Positions 1 through 4,628 of a stretch of DNA of 8,558 nt are shown here, in pieces. The first letter of the stretch is position 1; each line of letters starts with the position of its first letter. The notes under the pieces are model-generated. The model did no database searches. It saw only the letters and a list, made by a program, of their open reading frames with translations, and was not told where the DNA came from. The DNA is taken from contig JAEYSJ010000175.1 of the NCBI GenBank assembly GCA_023434855.1, forward strand, positions 1 to 8,558. Direction: 5' to 3'. The position numbers and the translations under genes were made by a program. The stretch comes from Bacillota bacterium. GTDB lineage: Bacteria > Bacillota_C > Negativicutes > JAEYSJ01.

Positions 1-59
1 AGATATTTCTCAATAGCCGCTATCTTTTCTGTTCCCGATATTTTTGCTTTGTGTGACAT
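1..59 (-). CDS. IS3-family transposase OrfA, N-terminal fragment
   Basis: Only the first 19 codons are in the window (MSHKAKISGTEKIAAIEKY). The start is chosen because AAGGAGGAG lies about seven bases upstream of the ATG and the terminal inverted repeat lies just beyond it. OrfA of IS3 elements is a helix-turn-helix protein that binds the element ends and is fused to OrfB by -1 frameshifting. The basic N-terminus running into a helix with the K-x-x-A-I-E-K-Y pattern fits that family. The call rests as much on the inverted repeat as on this short peptide. Whether the rest of the gene is intact cannot be seen. Confidence 0.7.
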   Translation of the reverse strand, partial: MSHKAKISGTEKIAAIEKY

Positions 60-126
60 AAAAAAGCTCCTCCTTGTGATAGGCAGTTTTATTATTTCTA
101 CTGTCTACCACAAGGGGAGCATATCA
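1..126 (-). mobile_element. IS3-family element, 5' end only
   Basis: This is the left end of an insertion sequence that continues beyond the window. On the minus strand the tip reads TGATATGCTCCCCTTGTGG, followed by TAGACAG. That is the typical terminal inverted repeat of IS150-like members of the IS3 family. After it come a short leader, a strong ribosome site and the start of orfA at 59. The other end is outside the window, so the target duplication cannot be checked and the outer boundary (126 to 129) is uncertain by a few bases. Confidence 0.75.
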
Positions 127-155
127 TCATCGCGGGCTCTTTTGTAACTAAAAAT

Positions 156-198
156 TTAAAGCCAGGAAAACCACATTAGCGGTATCCTGGCTTTTTTT
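156..198 (-). terminator. Intrinsic terminator after the 43-codon gene, probably bidirectional
   Basis: A 10-bp perfect stem (AAAGCCAGGA at 158-167 pairing with TCCTGGCTTT at 185-194) starts seven bases beyond the stop codon of the small minus-strand gene at 201. On the minus strand it is followed by TTTAAATTTT. On the plus strand it is followed by eight T residues interrupted only by the last A, so it could stop transcription in both directions and also insulate the IS on the left. Confidence 0.8.
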
Positions 199-200
199 AT

Positions 201-332
201 TTAAATAAATCGTCCGATAACATCCCAGAAACCGTACTGTTTAATAAGGCTCAAAAATAGCCACAACGAAAGTACCCCAATTACAAAATAATATATCTTT
301 TTAACAATCCTTTTATCGGTAATTTTTACCAT
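201..332 (-). CDS. Small single-pass membrane protein, 43 aa, unknown function
   Basis: The gene is too short for most gene callers. It has a good start context (GGGGTG about seven bases before ATG) and ends seven bases before a strong terminator. The product begins with a short basic segment (residues 1-12, with K3, K7, R8, K11 and K12), then has one hydrophobic helix at about residues 13-30 (YYFVIGVLSLWLFLSLI), and a short tail ending in GRFI. The positive-inside rule suggests the N-terminus stays in the cytoplasm. I do not recognise the family. It is the last of three small minus-strand reading frames (737-201) that probably share a transcript. Nothing in the sequence shows its role. Options include a small regulatory membrane peptide or a type I-like toxin, neither supported further. 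Confidence 0.6.
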   Translation of the reverse strand: MVKITDKRIVKKIYYFVIGVLSLWLFLSLIKQYGFWDVIGRFI

Positions 333-358
333 AATAGACACCCCTTTTGATATGGCAC

Positions 359-586
359 TTAACCAACCTTTTGTCGTTTAGCCAGCTTTTCCGATTTACT
401 GGCCCGCCGTTTTTTATTAAGTTCTTGTTCATCTGCCAGGTCTTTGTCTGTTGGCCTGTCCAATTTTAAGCCATAATCAGCAAACCAAGCTTGTAAACCC
501 TCGATGCCTTCATTCTCGGCAATATCAAGTATTTCGCCACGAGCCTTATTTTTAACTACACAATCAACTGAAACGTGGAAGACCAT
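359..586 (-). CDS. Hypothetical charged protein, 75 aa
   Basis: I do not recognise this family. The product is soluble. An N-terminal part, a helical stretch at about residues 17-40 (GEILDIAENEGIEGLQAWFADYG) and a very basic lysine/arginine-rich tail from about residue 56 suggest a nucleic-acid or ribosome-facing C-terminus. There is no clear Shine-Dalgarno motif before the ATG at 586. However, the start lies 23 bases inside the end of the broken upstream reading frame (stop at 564-566), so translation may be coupled to it. The gene sits between two other tiny minus-strand genes. It could also be the 3' remnant of a larger gene. The ORF-like codon pattern and the neighbours make it more likely real than not. 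Confidence 0.45.
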   Translation of the reverse strand: MVFHVSVDCVVKNKARGEILDIAENEGIEGLQAWFADYGLKLDRPTDKDLADEQELNKKRRASKSEKLAKRQKVG

Positions 587-737
587 GGATATAATTGTTT
601 AAAATAGTTATTAGATAATTAAAAATAGTTAATATTACTGCACATTTTTGTGCCTGAGATTTAGGTAAGCAGCCCCACTTATACAACCAAAAACTTGTGC
701 CTACACCAATAACAATTGACTAAATTAAATACATCAT
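564..737 (-). pseudogene. Small membrane protein gene broken by an amber codon
   Basis: A textbook ribosome site (GGGAGG, eight bases before the ATG at 737) leads into ATG ATG TAT TTA ATT and then TAG at 722-720. In the same frame after the TAG, 51 further sense codons follow and end at TGA 566-564. They begin SIVIGVGTSFWLYKWG and have the look of a membrane helix that the five residues before the TAG would complete. A single TGG to TAG change would explain it, giving a 57-residue protein. The 3' end overlaps the start of the next small gene by 23 bases, as in an operon. Other readings are that the ribosome site belongs to a six-codon leader, or that the TAG is read through. The family is not recognised. 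Confidence 0.4.
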
Positions 738-900
738 TTTATTATCCTCCCGATAGGCCTATTTATATAACACCAAGGCATTATTGTTATTATTATCCAC
801 ATAAAGTTATATTCCTTTTTGATACGACAAAAGGTAGAACCTTATTATTTAAGCATACCCTAAAATGCAGTTCATGGAGAATTTTCATTTTTCGCTTGAC
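738..900. other. AT-rich intergenic stretch left of the IS3 element
   Basis: No convincing gene is present. On the minus strand, TATAAA lies about 20 bases upstream of the GGGAGG ribosome site and may be part of the promoter for the small-gene cluster, but no good -35 box is seen at the right spacing. A plus-strand reading frame across this region starts with TTG, has no ribosome site and runs into the inverted repeat of the IS. Confidence 0.4.
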
Positions 901-916
901 TGGATTGTCAACACTT
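901..916 (+). repeat. Right terminal inverted repeat of the IS3 element
   Basis: TGGATTGTCAACACTT, matching the other end (1775-1790, read on the minus strand) at 13 of 16 bases. It starts two bases from the transposase stop codon (920-918), as usual in compact IS3 elements. Confidence 0.8.
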
Positions 917-917
917 T

Positions 918-1436
918 TTATAAGGTCAATCGCCGAAATTCCACCGGTGTTAAATAATTAAGTGAACCATGAATTCTTCCATTATTGAACCAATTCACAA
1001 GGTGGCTAATTCATGGCTTAATTGATTAAATCGCGAATTTAACGGACGGGCTCCTTATGCCGTGGTGGTCAGTGATTTAACATATGTCCGCATAAACTAC
1101 AAATGGAATTACGTATAAGTTCCTCATTACATTTTTGCTTATGCGGTTTAAATTGTGCCACAGTATATTTCGAAATCAAACCAAGTTTTTTCATGATTCT
1201 TCCGATACGACGACGAGATACCAAATAGTTCAACTTTTGCAGTTCTTTTTTTATTTTTCTAGTTCCGTATACATCGTGATTATCATGAAAAATTTGCTCT
1301 AGCTTATTTTCTAAATCAGATTCATCATTTTTTACGGTCGCTTCGTAATAATAAGTACTTCTAGCAATATTTAAGCATTTGCACATCGCTGATATTGAAT
1401 ATTTGTGGGCATTTTGCCGGATTACAATTATTTTTG
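918..1436 (-). pseudogene. IS3-family transposase OrfB, inverted and internally deleted
   Basis: OrfB of IS3 elements carries an HTH_21 segment and a DDE integrase core. Three pieces are visible. (1) A minus-strand N-terminal part, from the frameshift site near 1436 to about 1117, includes ARSTYYYEA and the segment YGTRKIKKELQKLNYLVSRR. (2) A segment at about 1020-1115 reads as transposase only on the PLUS strand: NREFNGRAPYAVVVSDLTYVR and then NYKWNYV, which contains the first catalytic aspartate. (3) A minus-strand C-terminus at 1010-918 reads HLVNWFNNGRIHGSLNYLTP and then VEFRR. The second catalytic Asp and the Glu, about 120 residues in all, are absent. Piece 2 is inverted relative to 1 and 3 and carries one extra A near its start. 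The 105-codon frame 1386-1069 is therefore only piece 1 plus antisense residues, and the protein cannot be active. Confidence 0.85.
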
Positions 1437-1715
1437 TGCCAATATCAGCGCCGCCTGCTTTAAAATATCATTTTCCATTTTTAGTCTTTGATTTTCTTTA
1501 CGTAGCTTTGCCAATTCAGTAGCTTCTGGAGTACGATTATCACATTCTTTTGCGGATCCGGTAGCATTAATCCGGCGTATCCAATTATCTAATGCAGAAG
1601 GAGTTAAATCATATTCTTTAATAATTTCTGCACGGGGCTTGCCGCTATTATGCAACTGAACCATCTGTTGCTTAAACTGATCGGTAAACTTTCTTTTGGC
1701 GCGTTTTTCTGTCAT
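1428..1715 (-). CDS. IS3-family transposase OrfA, 95 aa
   Basis: This is the DNA-binding first frame of the element. Residues 5-50 form the helix-turn-helix typical of IS3 OrfA (KRKFTDQFKQQMVQLHNSGK, then AEIIKEYDLTPSALDNWIRR). Residues 66-95 are a leucine-zipper-like coiled coil (TELAKLRKENQRLKMENDIL), used for multimerisation with OrfAB. The ATG at 1715 has AGAAAGGAAG upstream. The last codons GCA CAA AAA TAA contain an A5 run at which a -1 shift would enter the orfB frame (ACA AAA ATA ATT), the usual way OrfAB is made. The gene is full length. Alone, OrfA typically acts as a repressor of transposition, and it may still be made here even though orfB is destroyed. Confidence 0.9.
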   Translation of the reverse strand: MTEKRAKRKFTDQFKQQMVQLHNSGKPRAEIIKEYDLTPSALDNWIRRINATGSAKECDNRTPEATELAKLRKENQRLKMENDILKQAALILAQK

Positions 1716-1774
1716 GTAAATCTTCCTTTCTGTACTGCTAAAATTTTACATAACCTTATTAAATCTGTCTAGTT

Positions 1775-1790
1775 AAGTGTAGCCGATCCA
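1775..1790 (-). repeat. Left terminal inverted repeat of the IS3 element
   Basis: Read on the minus strand it is TGGATCGGCTACACTT, the partner of the repeat at 901-916. It lies about 60 bases upstream of orfA. Its outer edge is 16 bases from the start codon of the divergently transcribed HEPN gene. Confidence 0.8.
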
Positions 1791-1806
1791 ACTAACATTA
1801 GGAAAT

Positions 1807-2306
1807 ATGAAAGAGGTCATAGATACAGTGGACAATAAGAGGTTTAGGGAAATTAACGGATACACTTGTGAAAAAGAATCAAATAATCCTGATTCTTGGT
1901 TTAAACGCGCTGTATCCTTTCATGAAGCTGCAAAAATTCTTTACGATACTAAATACAGTATAAGTCATCATGGATTATTGGTTTTTTCTTTTAATGCCGG
2001 ATTATCTCTCGAATTAATACTTAAAGCAATATTGGTGACAAACAATAAGGGATTATCATATACACATACACTTCAGAATTTATCTGAAGAAGCTGATATT
2101 GATTTAGATAATGACCAAAAACATTTGCTTGAGTTCTTTACATCCGCTATCTTTGGGCTGGTCGGTATCCAACACCTAGAACAAGTAAGGACTGGGATTA
2201 TTACCATGATGTCATAATGGAGAATCAAGCAATTCGAGAGGAATCGGGCAATACAACAAGAATTATAGCACATCCTAAAAGGCATCCATCTATGGATACT
2301 ATATGA
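1807..2306 (+). pseudogene. HEPN-domain protein gene with a -1 frameshift
   Basis: The first frame (1807-2217) gives an N-terminal helical region and then the HEPN core: LVFSFNAGLSLELILKAILV at about residues 57-76, a THTL motif near 86-89 and DNDQKHLLEFFTSAI at 101-115. In HEPN proteins this is followed by an aromatic-G-R-Y-P segment. That segment is present in the -1 frame from 2151 (LWAGRYPTPR, then DWDYYHDV) and runs to TGA at 2304-2306. A single lost base around 2145-2153 therefore joins the two frames into about 166 residues. HEPN proteins of this kind are commonly RNases or toxin partners of nucleotidyltransferases, or belong to phage defence. No nucleotidyltransferase gene is adjacent. 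The start (AGGAAAT before ATG) is only 16 bases from the IS end, so the native promoter has probably been displaced. A sequencing error is the alternative to true decay. Confidence 0.75.
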
Positions 2307-2410
2307 ATATATGGGAAATTCTCCTAAATAAATATTTTATATTTTAGTGACTAATACTGTCTTCTTGTTGATTACACCAATATACCTGTAAGAGATTAAG
2401 ATTTAATAAT

Positions 2411-2446
2411 GAAAAAAAAGAGTAGAATAAACTACTCTTCTTTTTC
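2411..2446. terminator. Bidirectional terminator between convergent HEPN and higA genes
   Basis: A perfect 8-bp stem (AAGAGTAG at 2418-2425, CTACTCTT at 2432-2439) with a six-base loop is flanked by A8 on the left and CTTTTT on the right, so each strand ends in a T run. It lies between the plus-strand HEPN gene (ends 2306) and the minus-strand antitoxin gene (ends 2512). It suits both. Confidence 0.8.
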
Positions 2447-2511
2447 AAAAACTATTTTGTAAATACATCAAATAACAAACAAAAACCATTTTTTTGATTC
2501 AACTTAAAGAC

Positions 2512-2802
2512 TTACAAATTTGCATGTTCGCTTGTAGTTTTCTCTACAAGTCTGATCTCTAGTCCTAACGATTTCGATAGTCTAGCGAATGTGTCGATGC
2601 GAGGAATAGCGTTATGACTCTCCAGTCTAGCAATTGCTGCTTGTTTTATTCCAGATTTCACAGATAATTGCCTTTGAGACAACCCCAATTCTTCTCGTCG
2701 ATTGATAAGTTGTGCAACCAAGTTGGCTGCTAATTTAATCTCTTCTTTTTCTTCTTCAGAAATTGATTTAATTCTTCCTCGAACATCGGCCCATGTTTTC
2801 AT
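2512..2802 (-). CDS. HigA-like XRE-family antitoxin / regulator, 96 aa
   Basis: This is a DNA-binding antitoxin-type protein. A helical N-terminus with acidic residues (SISEEEKEEIKLAANLVAQL) is followed by an XRE/HTH_3 domain: REELGLSQRQLSVKSGIKQ, AAIARLESHNAIPRIDTFAR, and a final SLGLEIRLVEK. That order matches HigA antitoxins encoded after a HigB toxin. The start is taken at MKTWADVRGR because AGGAGGTG lies about 12 bases upstream. Frames beginning further upstream would read through the ribosome site. The gene is intact and lies 157 bases downstream of the toxin frame, much more than the few bases usual for this pair, and that gap contains three palindromes. HigA normally binds its own promoter and neutralises HigB. 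Here, with higB truncated, it may be an orphan antitoxin. Confidence 0.85.
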   Translation of the reverse strand: MKTWADVRGRIKSISEEEKEEIKLAANLVAQLINRREELGLSQRQLSVKSGIKQAAIARLESHNAIPRIDTFARLSKSLGLEIRLVEKTTSEHANL

Positions 2803-2870
2803 ATCATGTTCACACCTCCTTTTTCTTGCCTGAACAAGTTTTCCGTAGTACAAATAAAAATTTAATTTGT

Positions 2871-2927
2871 TACGGTCTATCCGTACCTATCATATTCCCC
2901 AATTGGGGAGGGGGAACCATCCCCCTC
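2871..2927. repeat. Three consecutive palindromes between toxin and antitoxin frames
   Basis: TACGG-tctat-CCGTA (2871-2885), the perfect 12-bp palindrome CCCCAATTGGGG (2897-2908), and GAGGGGGA-acca-TCCCCCTC (2908-2927) follow each other within 57 bases. They have no T tract, so they are not ordinary terminators. They could be operator sites for the antitoxin or a small inserted palindromic element. Confidence 0.6.
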
Positions 2928-2959
2928 TACTGCCCATATCGATTAACCCAATCGTTGAT

Positions 2960-3247
2960 TTACCGTTCTGCTCGCTCGATTTCCCTTGTCGGGGTTTTAT
3001 TTGTCTTTTTGCGGAATGAATGTAAAAGAACAACCTTATTATTCTTCCAGCTAAACAACAGTATTCTGTTGTTTCCAGGTCTGATTTGCCAAATATCGCC
3101 CCGAATATATTCTACATACTCATTTGAACATCGGGTTCCAAGGTCTGTTAGCAAATCAATATGAAACATAATCTGTCGTAGCTGGATTCTGGCATCTTTA
3201 TTTCTTTCCGCTTTTTGTTCGAGCTTGGTGATAAGGTCGTCTCTAGA
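2960..3247 (-). pseudogene. HigB-like (RelE/ParE superfamily) toxin, 5'-truncated
   Basis: HigB toxins are ribosome-dependent mRNA endonucleases. The body is clearly recognisable: NKDARIQLRQIMFHIDLLTD, LGTRCSNEYVEYIRGDIWQI, RPGNNRILLFSWKNNKVVLL, and HSFRKKTNKTPTREIE. Similarity to family members starts only at about SRDDLITKLEQKAE, so the first 12-20 residues (first beta strand) are missing. Immediately upstream lie the T run and hairpin of another gene's terminator (3251-3296). The frame is open to a GTG at 3289, but that codon lies inside the terminator stem, has no ribosome site, and would add unrelated residues (YSCFCCMLAAF). The most likely history is that the deaminase/Imm1 module, with its terminator, replaced the 5' end of higB. 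A chimeric but working toxin of near-normal length (109 aa) is possible but less likely. Confidence 0.75.
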
Positions 3248-3250
3248 AAC

Positions 3251-3296
3251 AAAAAATGCCGCAAGCATACAGCAGAAACAACTGTACACCTGCGGC
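3251..3296 (-). terminator. Strong intrinsic terminator after the Imm1 gene
   Basis: On the minus strand a 15-position stem (GCCGCAGGTGTACAG with CTGTATGCTTGCGGC, three positions being G-U type) with a nine-base loop is followed by ATTTTTTG. It starts 30 bases beyond the stop codon of the immunity gene at 3326 and separates it from the higB remnant. Confidence 0.85.
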
Positions 3297-3325
3297 TATT
3301 CTTATGTCCAAAATCACTGGAATTA

Positions 3326-3730
3326 TTAATCTTCTTCATATATCCATTTAATATCTTCTAACCTTTCGCCATTTATACAAAACTCTTTAACTATGCTAGA
3401 TAATATATTAAAATCATTGCAAATCGTATGTTTTGGATATAAGTTACCATTTATTTCAATTAATCCCCCTGTTGTTTCCATACCATTCCAATAATAATAT
3501 ATTTCATCAGTGTTTTCATTTACAATGCCAATGTGGTATACACCTGGATCTCCAAATACGGCCATACCTATACCAGAGTTAGTATTATTATATTCTATAT
3601 AATGTACTTTTCCTTCTTCCATGTCTTTCAGGCTTTTTATTGCTATCTCTAGATTTGGCTTATCAATACATACACTTTCTTTTTCATATGATACCTTGAT
3701 TTCATCTATGTACAATGTTGAATTTACCAT
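3326..3730 (-). CDS. Imm1-type immunity protein, 134 aa
   Basis: This is the immunity partner of the upstream deaminase toxin. It resembles the Imm1 family (small alpha+beta cytosolic proteins that accompany nucleic-acid deaminase toxins of polymorphic toxin systems). It shares the central SGIGMAVFGDPGVYHIGIVN segment, the strand EIYYYWNG and a C-terminal helix ending in ERLEDIKWIYEE. The length is normal for the family. The ATG at 3730 is inside the end of the toxin frame (ATGGTAA, 7-base overlap) with GGAGGT five bases upstream, so the two are translationally coupled. A strong terminator follows. The gene is undamaged although the toxin is frameshifted. The Imm1 assignment is from pattern memory and is fairly but not completely sure. 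The role as an immunity protein is well supported by the context. Confidence 0.75.
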   Translation of the reverse strand: MVNSTLYIDEIKVSYEKESVCIDKPNLEIAIKSLKDMEEGKVHYIEYNNTNSGIGMAVFGDPGVYHIGIVNENTDEIYYYWNGMETTGGLIEINGNLYPKHTICNDFNILSSIVKEFCINGERLEDIKWIYEED

Positions 3731-4343
3731 TTTTTACCTCCGTTCATTACATTTTCAAAGTCAGTTGCAGGTGGCCCCTTAAATATATATTTTTTTCCTG
3801 TTTTTGCTTCATGAACAACTAGCTCGTCTAATTCAAGGGATTTTGCCATTTTCTTTATATCCTGTTTGCAGTATTTACAAACGTTTTCACCAGAGACTGT
3901 TAAAACACCTTTGCCGCCTTTATTCCCTGCTTTATATGATTGATTCATAGCACCCAATTCAGCATGACACGATGCTGTATTACTATTAATTGCTGTCATA
4001 CCTTTAGACCCTTTTGGTGTTGGCAATAGTTCTCCATTTCTTAATGCAGGATTTCTTGCGGTCGGATTTACATCTCTAAAAACTCTACCGTTATGCTCAA
4101 ATCTAGCTTTGACTTTTGGTGTTTCTACGGGAGGATGAAGCTTACTTCTCTTGAGCATTTCTCTTGCTTCGCTTAATTTCCCTGCTGTTTTTCCTGCTTT
4201 CTTAGCACCAGTTTTTACTATGTCTTTTGCTATCGCCTTAACAGTTCTTTGGCAACAACTTTAGCAGCATCTAATCCCTTTTCGGCCTCTTCAGCAGCTT
4301 TACCACCTTGCCCTATTGCTTTACCTATTTTACTTAGGTTCAT
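3724..4343 (-). pseudogene. Polymorphic-toxin tip with a nucleic-acid deaminase domain, frameshifted
   Basis: The catalytic part is the open frame 4158-3724. In that 144-residue numbering, SCHAELGA supplies His65, Ala66 and Glu67, and GENVCKYC supplies Cys94 and Cys97, the H-A-E ... C-x2-C zinc-site pattern of the cytidine deaminase superfamily. The spacing and flanking sequence resemble toxin deaminases carried at the C-terminus of secreted polymorphic toxins. Upstream, a Lys/Ala-rich linker typical of pre-toxin regions is split between two frames: MNLSKIGKAIGQGGKAAEEA from ATG 4343 (stop TAG at 4232-4230) and VKAIAKDIVKTGAKKAGKTA in the downstream frame. One base is missing around 4245. No large N-terminal trafficking domain is present, so this is an orphan tip module. 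An internal start at 4158 could still yield the deaminase domain, which would explain why the immunity gene is kept. Confidence 0.75.
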
Positions 4344-4411
4344 AGTAGGAGGACTCCCATTAATTTTACCAAACTATTCAATCGGCTACAATGCTTACGC
4401 CATATGACCAT
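4340..4411 (-). CDS. Possible 23-codon leader overlapping the toxin start
   Basis: A short frame (MVIWRKHCSRLNSLVKLMGV, then LLL) has AAGGAAG about five bases before its ATG. Its TGA overlaps the ATG of the toxin module as ATGA (4340-4343). The four-base overlap is typical of coupled genes. The peptide has a basic start and a hydrophobic end. It may be a leader peptide or a remnant, in another frame, of the lost N-terminal part of the toxin gene. A TATAAT (4466-4461 on the minus strand) lies about 50 bases upstream but has no good -35 partner. Confidence 0.3.
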   Translation of the reverse strand: MVIWRKHCSRLNSLVKLMGVLLL

Positions 4412-4491
4412 TATTCTTCCTTTCAATTGCATTATTGGATTATTTTTACTATATTGTATAATTATACTTATGTAGCCAATTTCCTTCTCTG

Positions 4492-4545
4492 TAAAAAGAA
4501 AAAACCCGGCAGTACAGCATATCAATCAACTATACCACCGGGCTT
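4492..4545 (-). terminator. Intrinsic terminator, minus-strand orientation
   Basis: On the minus strand, CCCGGTGGTATAG pairs with CTGTACTGCCGGG (13 positions with a few G-U pairs) across a 12-base loop, and TTTTTTCTTTTT follows. It points toward the toxin module. It would shield it from minus-strand transcription entering from the right, where today only a plus-strand gene is found. Confidence 0.75.
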
Positions 4546-4628
4546 CTTATTATATTATCTGCATTCCCTGCGACAGAATTTGCATTAGTTGTCCCATATG
4601 ATGTAAGAAAAAAACAAAGGATGATTTT

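Larger units (their letters stand above)
901..1790 (-). mobile_element. Rearranged, non-autonomous IS3-family element
   Basis: Both ends are visible. The left end relative to the transposase is TGGATCGGCTACACTT read on the minus strand (plus 1775-1790). The right end is TGGATTGTCAACACTT (plus 901-916). They match at 13 of 16 positions. Between them, on the minus strand, lie orfA (1715-1428) and a broken orfB. The element is 890 bp, whereas IS3 elements of this type are usually about 1.2-1.3 kb, so roughly 350 bp are missing from orfB. No convincing 3-4 bp target duplication flanks the ends (GAC on the left, ACT on the right). The element could be moved only by a transposase supplied in trans. 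It ends 16 bases before the start codon of the HEPN gene. Confidence 0.85.

Noticed and set aside
716..961. Plus-strand 81-codon frame
   Set aside because: It starts with TTG, has no ribosome site, is opposite the small-gene promoter region and crosses the IS inverted repeat and the orfB C-terminus. No family resemblance.
2145..2153. Programmed -1 frameshift in the HEPN gene
   Set aside because: The codons ATC TTT GGG do not form an X-XXY-YYZ heptamer and no stimulatory stem-loop is evident. A lost base is simpler.
2073..2285. Minus-strand 70-codon frame
   Set aside because: It is antisense to the HEPN C-terminal half, whose restored frame contains family motifs.
2793..3164. Plus-strand 123-codon frame over the higBA locus
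   Set aside because: It is the antisense shadow of recognisable HigB and HigA sequences and crosses three palindromes.
3148..3339. Minus-strand 63-codon frame
   Set aside because: It overlaps the Imm1 terminator and the higB body in another frame, and the product has no recognisable features.
4391..4588. Plus-strand 65-codon frame
   Set aside because: It runs through a strong terminator hairpin and has no ribosome site or family resemblance.
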